Assembly (NCBI GenBank): GCA_016213245.1
Contig: JACRBC010000101.1
Location: forward strand, 1 to 46,592
Length of the DNA: 46,592 nt
Source of the DNA: Candidatus Solibacter usitatus
GTDB taxonomy: Bacteria > Acidobacteriota > Terriglobia > Bryobacterales > Bryobacteraceae
Direction of reading: 5' to 3'
Made by a program: the position numbers and the translations under genes. Below the pieces are notes generated by a model that was not told the origin of the DNA, did no database searches, and saw nothing but the letters and a program-made list of their open reading frames with translations. This document shows, piece by piece, positions 10,707-20,504 of this stretch. How positions within the stretch are numbered: the first letter of the stretch is position 1; the number at the start of each line of letters is the position of its first letter.

Positions 10707-11416
10707 GCGAGTACCCTCTGCTTTCTCAGGATGCGCGCCAGCTCGGCCCGCCCCCGGTTCAGCCGCGACTTCACCGTTCCCTCCGGCGCGCCCAGCACCT
10801 GCGCGATCTCCCGGTATTCCAACTCTTCCAGGTCCCGCAGGACCACAGTCTCCCGCAACTCCGGAGAAAGCCGCGCCAGCGCGCCTTGCAGCGCCTCGCT
10901 CGCCTCCCTCCCGGCCAGAATCGCGTCCGTCCGCGCCTCAATCGCCGTCCGCTCCTCCAACATCGGCAACTGCTCTTCGATTGAGTCCGTCACCCGCTCC
11001 ATCTTCGTTCGCCGGTAGTGGTCGATCAGCAGGTTCCGCGTCAGCCGCGCCAGCCATACACCGAACGACCCCTCCCCCGCCCGGAAGCTCTTCACCGACT
11101 TGAACACCCGCAGGAAAACATCCTGCGTCAGATCCTGCGCTTCGCTCTCTCTTCCCGTGAACCGGTAGCAGATCGAATACACTCGCCGCGTGTGCGCCTT
11201 GACCAGGTCCTCCCAGGCGCCTTCGTCGCCCTGAAGGCAGCGCTCTACCAGTTGCGCGTCGCTCTCAATTTCACTCACTGCAGGGCCGCCCCATGTCGCT
11301 CCTCGGCCGGTATTCCACGCTGCGTTCAGCGCCGAAGCGCCGCCGCCTGCCGGAATCATCGCCTGTGGAATCGCAGCCATGGCCGCCTGCCTCTCCTTCT
11401 GGAAGACACCCTGCAT
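10703..11416 (-). CDS. ECF-type RNA polymerase sigma factor (RpoE-like)
   Basis: A 237-residue sigma-70-family factor with only regions 2 and 4. Region 2 runs from about residue 55 (LVERCLQGDEGAWEDLV...) through the DLTQDVFLRVFKSV helix and the -10-binding WLARLTRNLLIDHYRR. Region 4 ends with the helix-turn-helix LEYREIAQVLGAPEGTVKSRLNRGRAELARIL. The first 46 residues are low-complexity and unlike the family; the true start may be the ATG at 11380 (AAGGAG 12 nt before) or the GTG at 11278 (VSEIESDAQ). First gene of a five-gene coupled operon with its anti-sigma factor; an ECF-like promoter motif lies upstream. Confidence 0.92.
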   Translation of the reverse strand: MQGVFQKERQAAMAAIPQAMIPAGGGASALNAAWNTGRGATWGGPAVSEIESDAQLVERCLQGDEGAWEDLVKAHTRRVYSICYRFTGRESEAQDLTQDVFLRVFKSVKSFRAGEGSFGVWLARLTRNLLIDHYRRTKMERVTDSIEEQLPMLEERTAIEARTDAILAGREASEALQGALARLSPELRETVVLRDLEELEYREIAQVLGAPEGTVKSRLNRGRAELARILRKQRVLA

Positions 11417-11487
11417 CCTTGCTGCCCGCCGGGACCCCTGGTACGTCCGTCCCGGACGGCCTCATCATCATCGCCTTCCACTTTGAG

Positions 11488-11513
11488 AAACGAGCATTTA
11501 TCATAGGAAGTTC
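11488..11513 (-). promoter_or_regulatory. Candidate ECF-type promoter of the sigma operon
   Basis: On the minus strand GAACTT (11513-11508) is followed after 15 nt by CGTTT (11492-11488). This is the GGAACT/CGTT spacing typical of ECF sigma factors, which usually drive their own operon. It would start transcription about 65 nt before the annotated ATG. Only the motif is seen; use by this sigma factor is inferred. Confidence 0.4.
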
Positions 11514-11560
11514 GCTCAATCTGCAGGTGCCGGCTCTCGGACCTCCCATTCTATTGCAAA

Positions 11561-12682
11561 TTGTGCCAGTCTGATTCTTGGCTGGCCGCGGTTGTGACCC
11601 ATCCGCGGAGAAGAGAAGGCGATATCAGTTCTGTCAACGCTACCTCACGCCGCCTCAAACTCGGCGCCTGGATCATGCTTGCCGTCGTCACCGTCGGCGT
11701 CTTCCTCATTGTTCGCCGCTTGTCCACCACCGGCTTCGATACCTCCGCCTTCTTTCGCTCCATCTCCGCCGCCGATTGGCGCTGGCTCTTCGCCGCCTGG
11801 GTCCTCTCTCTTCTCAGCTACTACGGCCGGGCCCTCCGCTGGATGGTCATGCTCCGCCCCCTCGCCCCCGCCTCCCGCACGCATGACGTCTTCTCCGCCA
11901 CCGTCATCGGCTTCTCCGCCGTCCTCCTGTTCGGCCGCCCGGGCGAATTCATTCGTCCTTTCCTCATCGCCCGCCACGCCGGAGTCTCCTTCCTCTCCCA
12001 ACTGGCTGCCTGGCTCCTCGAGCGCATCTACGATACCCTCACCCTCCTCGTCCTGTTCGGCTATGCCCTCGCTCTCGTTCCCTCCACGAAAGGCGTCGGT
12101 CCCGTCCTTCGCTGGATTCTCGAAAAAGGCGGCTGGTTCACCGGCGTCTCCTGCTCCGTCTGCCTGGCCGCCCTCGTCGCCCTTCACCTCTACGCCGACT
12201 CACTCGAACAACGCCTCCTCGGCGCCCTCGGATTCCTCGAACAACACCACCACGAAAAGGCCGCCCGCATCGTCCGCGCCGCCATGGACGGCTTCCGCTC
12301 CACTCGCAATGCCCGCTCCGTCTTCCTCCTCTTCGCCTACTCCGCTCTGGAGTGGACCATCATCAGCTTGATCTTCTACGCCATCTTCCAGGCTTTCCCC
12401 CAAACCGCCCTCCTCCCCTGGTCCTCCGTCTTCGTCTACCTCGGCTTTGTCGCCTTCGGCAGCATCCTTCAAATCCCCGCTATCGGCGGTGGAGTCCAAA
12501 TCATCTCCACCCTCGTCCTCACCGAGTTCTTCCACCTGCGCCTCGAGGCCGCCGTCGGCATCGCTCTTGTTTCTTGGGTTTTTACTTTAGTAGGAATATT
12601 GCCGGTCGGAGTCATCTACGCCCTCCACCAAGGCTTAACATGGCGTAATATCAAAGACATGGAGAGAGAAGCCGAACTATGA
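11561..12682 (+). CDS. Lysylphosphatidylglycerol-synthase-like membrane protein (UPF0104/LPG_synthase_TM)
   Basis: About 373 residues with seven or eight membrane helices from residue 35 onward. Family features are the early RALRWMVML segment, the FGRPGEFIRPFLIA stretch near residues 125-138 (typical of the flippase domain of MprF/AglD2 proteins) and the late GGGVQIISTLVLTEFF segment. It has no C-terminal aminoacyltransferase domain, so it is a stand-alone flippase-like or lipid-handling protein of unknown substrate. The start is uncertain: TTG 11561 gives the longest frame, GTG 11594 is an alternative, and neither has a good ribosome-binding site. It overlaps nrdR by 4 nt (ATGA). Confidence 0.8.
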   Translation: MCQSDSWLAAVVTHPRRREGDISSVNATSRRLKLGAWIMLAVVTVGVFLIVRRLSTTGFDTSAFFRSISAADWRWLFAAWVLSLLSYYGRALRWMVMLRPLAPASRTHDVFSATVIGFSAVLLFGRPGEFIRPFLIARHAGVSFLSQLAAWLLERIYDTLTLLVLFGYALALVPSTKGVGPVLRWILEKGGWFTGVSCSVCLAALVALHLYADSLEQRLLGALGFLEQHHHEKAARIVRAAMDGFRSTRNARSVFLLFAYSALEWTIISLIFYAIFQAFPQTALLPWSSVFVYLGFVAFGSILQIPAIGGGVQIISTLVLTEFFHLRLEAAVGIALVSWVFTLVGILPVGVIYALHQGLTWRNIKDMEREAEL

Positions 12683-13140
12683 ACTGCCCCTTCTGTGGCT
12701 TCCGCGAGGACCGCGTCATCGATAGCCGCGAAAGCAAGGAAGGCGATACCATCCGTCGCCGCCGCGAGTGTTTGCAGTGTCTTCGTCGATTTACTACATA
12801 TGAAAAAATTGATGAAGTTCCCTACATGGTCGTCAAAAAGGACGGCCGCAGGGAAAAGTTCGATCGCCAGAAAGTCCTCTCCGGTCTCCTCAAAGCCTGC
12901 GAGAAACGCCCCGTCAGCATGACAAAACTTGCCGAACTCGTCGACGAGGTCGAAGCCATGCTCTCCGAGAAGGCCGAACGAGAAATAACTACTACAGAAG
13001 TAGGTGAAATGCTCATGCGTCGCCTCATGACCCTCGACAAAATCGCCTATGTGCGCTTCGCGTCAGTCTATCGGGACTTCCAGGACGTTGAGGCTTTCCT
13101 CAGTGAATTGAAAGACTTAATGCTCTTCAAACGTGGCTGA
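12679..13140 (+). CDS. nrdR: Transcriptional repressor NrdR
   Basis: A 153-residue ATP/dATP-sensing repressor of ribonucleotide reductase genes. The zinc ribbon uses C3, C6, C31 and C34 (CPFC...CLQC) with the DNA-contacting RRRRE between. Residues 49-139 form the ATP-cone (VVKKDGRREKFDRQKVLSGL..., then KIAYVRFASVYRDF). Length and motifs are complete. Its start overlaps the preceding membrane-protein stop (ATGA), while rpoD follows after a 379-nt gap. No NrdR-box pair was recognised in the window and no nrd genes are present, so its targets lie elsewhere. Confidence 0.97.
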   Translation: MNCPFCGFREDRVIDSRESKEGDTIRRRRECLQCLRRFTTYEKIDEVPYMVVKKDGRREKFDRQKVLSGLLKACEKRPVSMTKLAELVDEVEAMLSEKAEREITTTEVGEMLMRRLMTLDKIAYVRFASVYRDFQDVEAFLSELKDLMLFKRG

Positions 13141-13148
13141 TCAGCCAC
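13133..13148. promoter_or_regulatory. Perfect 16-bp palindrome across the nrdR stop codon
   Basis: GTGGCTGATCAGCCAC is its own reverse complement and includes the nrdR TGA. As RNA it can form a 6-bp stem with a GATC loop, but no T-run follows. It could be a weak transcription barrier or a protein-binding site. Confidence 0.35.
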
Positions 13149-13225
13149 ATGCCGTACCCCGCCTGCTGTCCCCGTCCCCCTTTCCTGTAACGATTCGCCT
13201 GCCAGAGCATCTAAACAATAGAGGC

Positions 13226-13255
13226 TTAACAAGGCAGGCCAACTCGTGTTATCCT
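13226..13255 (+). promoter_or_regulatory. Candidate sigma-70 promoter of rpoD
   Basis: TTAACA (13226-13231), 18 nt, TATCCT (13250-13255). The match is 5/6 at -35 and 4/6 at -10. It sits in the 379-nt non-coding stretch 13141-13519 between nrdR and rpoD and would give an untranslated leader of about 260 nt. Apart from this and the palindrome at 13133, no other feature was recognised in the stretch; the short frames there have no ribosome-binding site or host-like codon use. Confidence 0.4.
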
Positions 13256-13519
13256 GTTTCGGAGCGACTAGCCATCCATCGCCTTGCAGTCTATCCGATG
13301 TCGTTTGTGGGCCGTCAGACCCTGTGCGGGTATGCCATGCTGTTCCGCCGGTCGGTTCTGTGAGTGTCTTGTTTGTGTGCAAGGAGCCCGAACCGGCGTC
13401 CGCAGTCATCGTGCTGAATTCTTAAGACCCAATGAAGATTCTTCGGCTCATCTTCGCCCGATGCACCGAAGAGGCTCAAAAGGCGCCGCCTACCTTTGGC
13501 CCTGAGAGGTTTTCCACAA

Positions 13520-15046
<1,527 letters not shown>

Positions 15047-15092
15047 TCTCTCATCGCCCGCCCACCCTATTTCCAGCCGGCGGCGATCGGAT

Positions 15093-15116
15093 CCGGGGCC
15101 TCTCAACAGGCCCCGG
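15093..15116 (+). terminator. Probable intrinsic terminator of rpoD
   Basis: CCGGGGCCT and AGGCCCCGG form a perfect 9-bp stem around the loop CTCAAC, 47 nt after the rpoD stop. It is followed by TTCCCTCT rather than a clean T-run. Stem strength and position favour termination. Confidence 0.6.
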
Positions 15117-15217
15117 TTCCCTCTCCACTATTCCAAAGGAACGCCGTCTGGGAGAATATCTGGCTCCCGTCGCCACTACCTACTCAAGGAACCGCTCCCG
15201 GCGGTGTGCCGCCAGAT

Positions 15218-16507
15218 ATGCAGGCCGCCCAGTTCATCACCCCGAGGAAAAACGGTGTCCCCTCCGCCGCCGCTCTCGTCACGGCCTCGCTTCTCCTCTT
15301 CCTGCTCATCGCCATGCCCAAGGGCGGCGTGAAAATCGAGCGCATCCCCATCACCTTCAGCTACCTCGCTCTGGGCCTCTCCGCCGCTCCTTGCCTAGCC
15401 GCCAGTGTGCTCGGCGGCCGCTGGGGTCGTGGTCGCGTTCTCTGCGCCGTACTGGCGCTCCCCTTGCCCCTGATCGTCGTCCTGCGCCTCGCCGCCAACG
15501 GCTACTACGACCAGGGCTTCGCCCTGGCCCTCGTCACCAACGCCCTGGTCCTGCCTGCCGTGTTCATCGTCTGTTTCAAGTCGCTCGGTCCGGCCATGGC
15601 CGATCCGCGCCTGCTCCGCTTCCTCTCCACCTGCGCCCTCCTGGTCGCCTGCTTCGGCCTGCTGGAATTCGCCGCCCGCAACTTCTTCGGCTGGAATCTC
15701 GAAGTCCCCTACATCACCGTCAACGCCGAGGACGCCGGCCGCATCGCCTTCAAGCACAACATGCGCGCCAGCCTCGTCAAGCTGGTCTCCACCTACAACA
15801 ACGGCAACATCTTCGGCGTCTGCATGCTCCTGGTCGGTCCCGTCGCCTTCGCCGTCCGCCCGGGGCGCCTCTGGCGGCTCGTCTACTGCCTGGCGCTCTT
15901 TCTCACCCTCTCCCGCACCGTTTGGGCCGGCATGCTGGTGTGGCTCGTCCTGTGGGACCCCATCTACCGCCGCCGCCCCCTCTCCATGCTGATTCGCTCG
16001 CCGCACCACCTCCTGGCCGCCCTCGCCCTCGGCGCCGCCGGCATCGGCGTCCTCAGCGCCGGAGTGGATTTCATCTTCGACACCTCTCTCGGCGGGCGGC
16101 TCTACACCATGCCGGACGCCCGCTGGACTCTCCTCGGTCCCGACGCCCCCTTTGCCGGCATCGGCGAGATGACCTACACCAGCTTCCTCCAGAGCTTCGG
16201 CCTCGCCGGGTTGCTGGCGTTTGCCATCTGGCTCGCCTCCCCCGTCATCGCCTGCCTCTCGGTCGACGGATTCTCCACGCTCGGCCCCGTCCGTCGCGCC
16301 GCCCTGGTATCCCTGCTGGTCTACATGGTCGTCTGCGCCGTCGACGGCGCATTCCTGCTCATCCCCGTCGCCGCCCTCTACTGGCTGATGGCGTCTTACC
16401 TGCTCAATCCCGCCTGTCGTGAGCCGGATGCCGCCTATCGCCCCGCCCGGAACAGCGTCCACGGCCGCGAGGGCAGGTCCCGCAACAGCGGCTTCTGCCA
16501 GGCGTAG
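15218..16507 (+). CDS. O-antigen ligase/polymerase-like polytopic membrane protein
   Basis: A 429-residue protein with about ten to twelve hydrophobic segments (for example AAALVTASLLLFLLIA, FALALVTNALVLPAVFIVC, LALGAAGIGVLSAGV). The mid-protein NNGNIFGVCMLLVGP and the LALFLTLSRTVWAGMLVWL helix resemble Wzy_C/O-antigen ligase proteins, which have a serine/arginine-containing SRTxW helix, and a large outer loop (about 280-330) sits at the expected place. I prefer the ATG at 15218 to the GTG at 15206. No other polysaccharide gene is adjacent, so the substrate is unknown. The 3' end overlaps the convergent hydrolase gene by 73 bp. Confidence 0.65.
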   Translation: MQAAQFITPRKNGVPSAAALVTASLLLFLLIAMPKGGVKIERIPITFSYLALGLSAAPCLAASVLGGRWGRGRVLCAVLALPLPLIVVLRLAANGYYDQGFALALVTNALVLPAVFIVCFKSLGPAMADPRLLRFLSTCALLVACFGLLEFAARNFFGWNLEVPYITVNAEDAGRIAFKHNMRASLVKLVSTYNNGNIFGVCMLLVGPVAFAVRPGRLWRLVYCLALFLTLSRTVWAGMLVWLVLWDPIYRRRPLSMLIRSPHHLLAALALGAAGIGVLSAGVDFIFDTSLGGRLYTMPDARWTLLGPDAPFAGIGEMTYTSFLQSFGLAGLLAFAIWLASPVIACLSVDGFSTLGPVRRAALVSLLVYMVVCAVDGAFLLIPVAALYWLMASYLLNPACREPDAAYRPARNSVHGREGRSRNSGFCQA

Positions 16508-17826
16508 CGCGGGTTCTTCTTCAGGTGCGCCGCCGCATCGAATCCCAACCCGCAGGCATGACCCATCGACGCCTCCAGTTCCATCCGCCGCACCATCGCC
16601 GCGTCGGCAATCTTGGACTGCACCGTCCCAGCCGGACCAAACTCCTCCTGCCACGGCTTCAGCCCGCGTGGCGACAGGTCCACGTGCCCGCACAACGTTC
16701 GCTCGCTCGGCGCCTCCGCCTTCTTCGCGTACGAGTCGTAGTGATCCGCCAGAAATCCCTTTCCCGACTCCACGTCGATCCGCCCCTTGTGCTTCGCCAT
16801 CAGTTCCTCCCAGCGCGCCCGCCGCGCGTTGGCGCTCACTCCTCGGTCCGAAACCGGGAAATCCGTCTCTTCCGCCGCCAGCTTCGGATTCACCGGGAAG
16901 TTCGCGCCCGTGAAGTATCCCTCCTTCTTGCGCTCCAGCGTCACGTGCTTCAGCCCCAGTTCCAGCCGCGCGATCTCGTTCCTATTCAAATCCGCCACCA
17001 ACCACGCGTTGGCGTAACCGCCGTTGTTGCCCTCCCTCATGATGCGGTCGAAGTCGTCGATGCTGGCCGCATACTGCATCGCCTTCCGCGCCCTCACAAA
17101 CTCCGGTATCCCCTGCGGGTCAAATCCGTGAAACTGCGTGATCGTCGTCTCGGTGATCACCATCCCCGCCGAGTTCATCCCAAAATCGTCGGCGCTGTGG
17201 ATCAGCCCCGGAAACCCGTCCATCAGCATCCGGTGCCCCTTCGCCGGGCGGATGTCGAAAATCACGTTCCAGCGCGCCCCTTCCAGGTAGCCCGACCAGT
17301 TGTTGTGACCCATCACCACCTGCCCCGTCTTCGTGTAACTCCCCGTCGCCACGAACGCGCTGCACCGGTCCGGTGCCGGCGACGTCTTCCGCTTGTCCAG
17401 CCACGCCGTGTAGTAGTTCAATTCGATGTTGGCGTTCAACACCACCAGGTCCCAGACGTCCGCCTTGACCCCCCGCGCCGCCACACCGTCCGCCATGCCC
17501 TGCAACTCCTGGCGGTACTCTGCCTCGATCCTCGGCCACAGCATCTTCTCTGCCGCCACCCGGAAAAACGCCCAGTTCCGCACCCTGTCGTGCGTCAGCG
17601 AAAGTCGCGTCACCGCCAGCGCGTCCTCGATCTCCTTCGCCAGCAGAAAGCCGTGCTGGTAGCCCACCTGCTCCGGCGTGCCCTGCAATCGCACCGGAAT
17701 CCAGCCGTTCTTCTCCTCGCCCCGGTACGAACCGGCCAACTTCGGATCCGCTTTCTGATCGCGTGAAAGCAACGTCGCCGCCAGGGTCGTCAATAGCAGC
17801 GTGGAGAGAAGTGCGCGCGGGTGCAT
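16435..17826 (-). CDS. Secreted C45-type Ntn-hydrolase / phospholipase-B-like protein
   Basis: A 463-residue protein with an N-terminal signal peptide (RALLSTLLLTTLAATLL, residues 4-20). The central motif DRCSAFVATGSYTKTGQVV-GHNNW places a likely nucleophile at C155, followed by the family N-W segment. This is the pattern of the C45 acyl-CoA:6-APA acyltransferase / phospholipase-B-like group, in which a self-cleavage frees the cysteine. Other conserved stretches are FPGLIHSADDFGMNSAGMVITET and NGGYANAWLVADLNRNEIARLELG. The natural substrate (acyl-peptide, lipid or acyl-homoserine) cannot be told. It has a near-perfect -10 box almost at the ATG, suggesting a leaderless or very short leader message. 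ADOP permease gene lies upstream on the same strand. Confidence 0.82.
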   Translation of the reverse strand: MHPRALLSTLLLTTLAATLLSRDQKADPKLAGSYRGEEKNGWIPVRLQGTPEQVGYQHGFLLAKEIEDALAVTRLSLTHDRVRNWAFFRVAAEKMLWPRIEAEYRQELQGMADGVAARGVKADVWDLVVLNANIELNYYTAWLDKRKTSPAPDRCSAFVATGSYTKTGQVVMGHNNWSGYLEGARWNVIFDIRPAKGHRMLMDGFPGLIHSADDFGMNSAGMVITETTITQFHGFDPQGIPEFVRARKAMQYAASIDDFDRIMREGNNGGYANAWLVADLNRNEIARLELGLKHVTLERKKEGYFTGANFPVNPKLAAEETDFPVSDRGVSANARRARWEELMAKHKGRIDVESGKGFLADHYDSYAKKAEAPSERTLCGHVDLSPRGLKPWQEEFGPAGTVQSKIADAAMVRRMELEASMGHACGLGFDAAAHLKKNPRYAWQKPLLRDLPSRPWTLFRAGR

Positions 17827-17837
17827 GAGTTTCCCAG

Positions 17838-17843
17838 ATTATA
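17838..17843 (-). promoter_or_regulatory. Perfect -10 box next to the C45 hydrolase start
   Basis: On the minus strand TATAAT (17843-17838) ends 11 nt before the ATG at 17826. A start site about 7 nt downstream would leave a leader of only some 5 nt, and no Shine-Dalgarno sequence is present. No good -35 box was found at 16-18 nt. Confidence 0.4.
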
Positions 17844-17910
17844 GCGGGATCCGGCGCGTCCGAGCCGCGAGCCGGAGTAATCGGGTGGAGCGCCTGTCCC
17901 TTGGCGCGCG

Positions 17911-20415
17911 CTATTCGTACCGCAGCGCCTCCACCGGGTTCACGCGCATCGCGTGCCGCGCCGGCATGTAGCCCGCCAGCAGCGCCGCTCCCGCCAGCGC
18001 CGCCAGCGCCGCCAGCACCACCGTCACGTCGTATGCCTTCACGCCGAACAACTGGCTCTCGGCCAGTTTCGCCAGCCCCAGCGCCGCCGGCGTCCCCACC
18101 CCCGCCCCGATCGCCAGTATCAGCAGCACCTCCCTCAGTACCAGTTTTCCGATGCCCCCCGCGTCCGCGCCCATGGCCATCCGGATGCCGATCTCGCGCG
18201 TCCGCCGCGACACGCCGAACGCCATCACGCCATACAGCCCCATCATCGCCAGCGCCGTCGCCAGAATCGCAAAAGCCGAAGCCATCTGCAGCACCAGCCT
18301 GTCGGAACGGATGTTCCGCGCCACCTGCTCCTCCAGTGTCCTCAGGTTCTCGAGCGGCAGGTCGGGATCGATCCCCGCCATCACCCTGCGAATCTGCGCC
18401 GTGATCTGCTCGGGCTTCAGAGCCGCGCGCACGTAGAAACTCATCACCCCGGCCTTCGGCACTTGCCGGTAGGGCAGGTAATAGAGTCGCGGGGTCTGCT
18501 GTCGTACGCCGGAGTACTTCGAGTCCTTCACCACTCCGACGATCTCGATCTCCGGCGAGCTCTCAGTTACAGGCACGCGGAGGTGGCGGCCGATGGGGCT
18601 CTTCCCCGCGAAAAAGTGTCGCACGAAAGTCTCATTGACCAGCGCCACCTTCGGACTCGCGGCTGTGTCGCTCTCCCTGAACTCTCTCCCGCTGATCAAA
18701 GGAACGCCCATCTCCCTGAGGAACCCGGCTCCCACCGCGTTGAACATCGATTGCCTGTCCGCTTTCGGATCGGTCGAGAATCCCTCCACGCGCAAACTGT
18801 TGCCCCAGTTGCTTCCGGAGATGAGTGGCACCATCGCCGTCGTCACGCCCGTCACCCCGGGAATCGCCGCCAGTTCCCTCTCTGCGCGCTCAAATAGCGC
18901 GACCGACCGCACCACCTTGTAACCGTTCAACTCCGGGGACAGGTGGAACGTCAGCAGGTTCTCCGTCCTGATCCCCAGGTCCACCCGCAACAGGTTCACC
19001 AGGCTCTTGAGGAACAGCCCCATCGGGATGAGCAGCAGCAGCGATATCGCCACCTGCGCCGTGACCAGCGCCCGCCTCGCCCGCACGCCCGAGCGGCTGG
19101 ACGAGGCGTTGCCCGAATCCTCCTTGAGCGTCGTCGACACGGACTCCCGCGCCCCCGCCCACGCCGGATACAGGCCGAACAGCAACCCCGTCGCCAGCGC
19201 CACGACGCTGGCGAAAGCCAACACCGTCCCGTCCAGACTGGCGCTCAACGTGTACGATTGCGACTCTCCATTCTGCATGCCCGCCATCAGCAGATCCAGA
19301 GCCCAGCTTCCCAGTAGGACTCCCGCCAGGCCGCCGCCGCAGGCAAGCAGCATCGCCTCCGTCAGCAGTTGCCGCACAATCCGGCCGCGGCTGGCGCCCA
19401 TCGCCACCCGGATGGAAAGCTCCCTGCCGCGCTGCGCGCCCCGCGCCAGCAGCAGGTTGGCCGCGTTCGCCGCGGCAATCAGCAGAACCAGCGCCGTGCA
19501 GATCATCAGTACCGTGAGCGGCGTCTTCATCGACTCCCGCACGGCACTCTGGCCCGCGGCCGCCTCGCGTAGCGTCAGCTTCGAGGCCCGGAACCGCCTC
19601 TCGAAGTCCCCCGGCCGGTCCCGCACCGCTTTCAACTCTTCATCCTTCAGGCCGCCGTACAGGCTGTTCAGCGAATCCTCGGCCTGTTGCATGGTCGCGC
19701 CGTCTTTCAGCCGGCCGAAGACGTAGATCCAATAGTCGTCGTACTGGTTCCTTCCGTCCCAACCTGGCGTCATCGCCGGCTTGAATACCATCGGCACGAA
19801 GAGGTCCGGCTCGTCGCCGAACGTCATCCCGGTGAAGGAGCGCGGCGCCACCCCCACCACCGTGAACATCTGCCCGTTCACCCGCATCGGTTGGTTCAAC
19901 ACGTCGGCGCGTCCGCCCAGACGGTCGTTCCAATACCCGTAGCTCAGCACCACCACCGGTTGCCCTGAGCCTGCGTCGTCGGCCGGCGCCAGCATCCTCC
20001 CCAGCAGCGGATGCACCCCCAGCAGCGGGAAGTAGCCCCCCGATACCACCAGAACACCGCCGTTCAGCGTCTTGCCCTGAAACGCGATGTTGGCGCCCAG
20101 CAGCCGGTACCCGGCGATTCCCGCCAGCGCCCGCGGCTCCTTCTCCAGCGCCCGGAACACCGGATAGCTGAAGATCGCGTCCATCCCCCCCGCGTTGTTT
20201 GTCGCGCTCCGCCCGCTCTTCAGATCCCCCGGTGAGTGTAACGCCACCAGTTGTTCCGGCCTTTGCACCGGCAGCGAACGCAACACAATCTGGTGCAGCA
20301 GCGACAAGATCGCCGTGTTGGCCCCAATCCCGAGGCCCAGCGACAGAACCACCACCAGGCTCAGCACCGGCGTACGCGCCAGCGCGCGCAGAGAGTAGCG
20401 TAGTCCGGTCATCAT
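17911..20415 (-). CDS. ADOP-type ABC transporter permease (MacB/FtsX-like)
   Basis: An 834-residue protein starting MMTGLRYSLRALARTPVLSLVVVLSLGLGIGAN, 9 nt after a GAGG; the frame is open for a further 0.77 kb but that part is a shadow of ftcD. It has a MacB periplasmic core domain (about 60-270), an FtsX permease block (about 290-420, with NLLLARGAQRGRELSIRVAMGASRGRI), a second periplasmic domain (about 450-680) and a C-terminal FtsX block ending ARHAMRVNPVEALRYE. This doubled layout of about 800 residues without an ATPase is the acidobacterial duplicated orphan permease family. No ABC ATPase gene is nearby. Substrate unknown. Confidence 0.9.
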   Translation of the reverse strand: MMTGLRYSLRALARTPVLSLVVVLSLGLGIGANTAILSLLHQIVLRSLPVQRPEQLVALHSPGDLKSGRSATNNAGGMDAIFSYPVFRALEKEPRALAGIAGYRLLGANIAFQGKTLNGGVLVVSGGYFPLLGVHPLLGRMLAPADDAGSGQPVVVLSYGYWNDRLGGRADVLNQPMRVNGQMFTVVGVAPRSFTGMTFGDEPDLFVPMVFKPAMTPGWDGRNQYDDYWIYVFGRLKDGATMQQAEDSLNSLYGGLKDEELKAVRDRPGDFERRFRASKLTLREAAAGQSAVRESMKTPLTVLMICTALVLLIAAANAANLLLARGAQRGRELSIRVAMGASRGRIVRQLLTEAMLLACGGGLAGVLLGSWALDLLMAGMQNGESQSYTLSASLDGTVLAFASVVALATGLLFGLYPAWAGARESVSTTLKEDSGNASSSRSGVRARRALVTAQVAISLLLLIPMGLFLKSLVNLLRVDLGIRTENLLTFHLSPELNGYKVVRSVALFERAERELAAIPGVTGVTTAMVPLISGSNWGNSLRVEGFSTDPKADRQSMFNAVGAGFLREMGVPLISGREFRESDTAASPKVALVNETFVRHFFAGKSPIGRHLRVPVTESSPEIEIVGVVKDSKYSGVRQQTPRLYYLPYRQVPKAGVMSFYVRAALKPEQITAQIRRVMAGIDPDLPLENLRTLEEQVARNIRSDRLVLQMASAFAILATALAMMGLYGVMAFGVSRRTREIGIRMAMGADAGGIGKLVLREVLLILAIGAGVGTPAALGLAKLAESQLFGVKAYDVTVVLAALAALAGAALLAGYMPARHAMRVNPVEALRYE

Positions 20416-20504
20416 ATCGCTCAGCCTCGCAAGCCCTTTGCCAGAAGCTATGTCCTTGAAACGTCGGCCTTTGCCTGCCCAATTCGATTCGCTACTGTCC
20501 GGAT

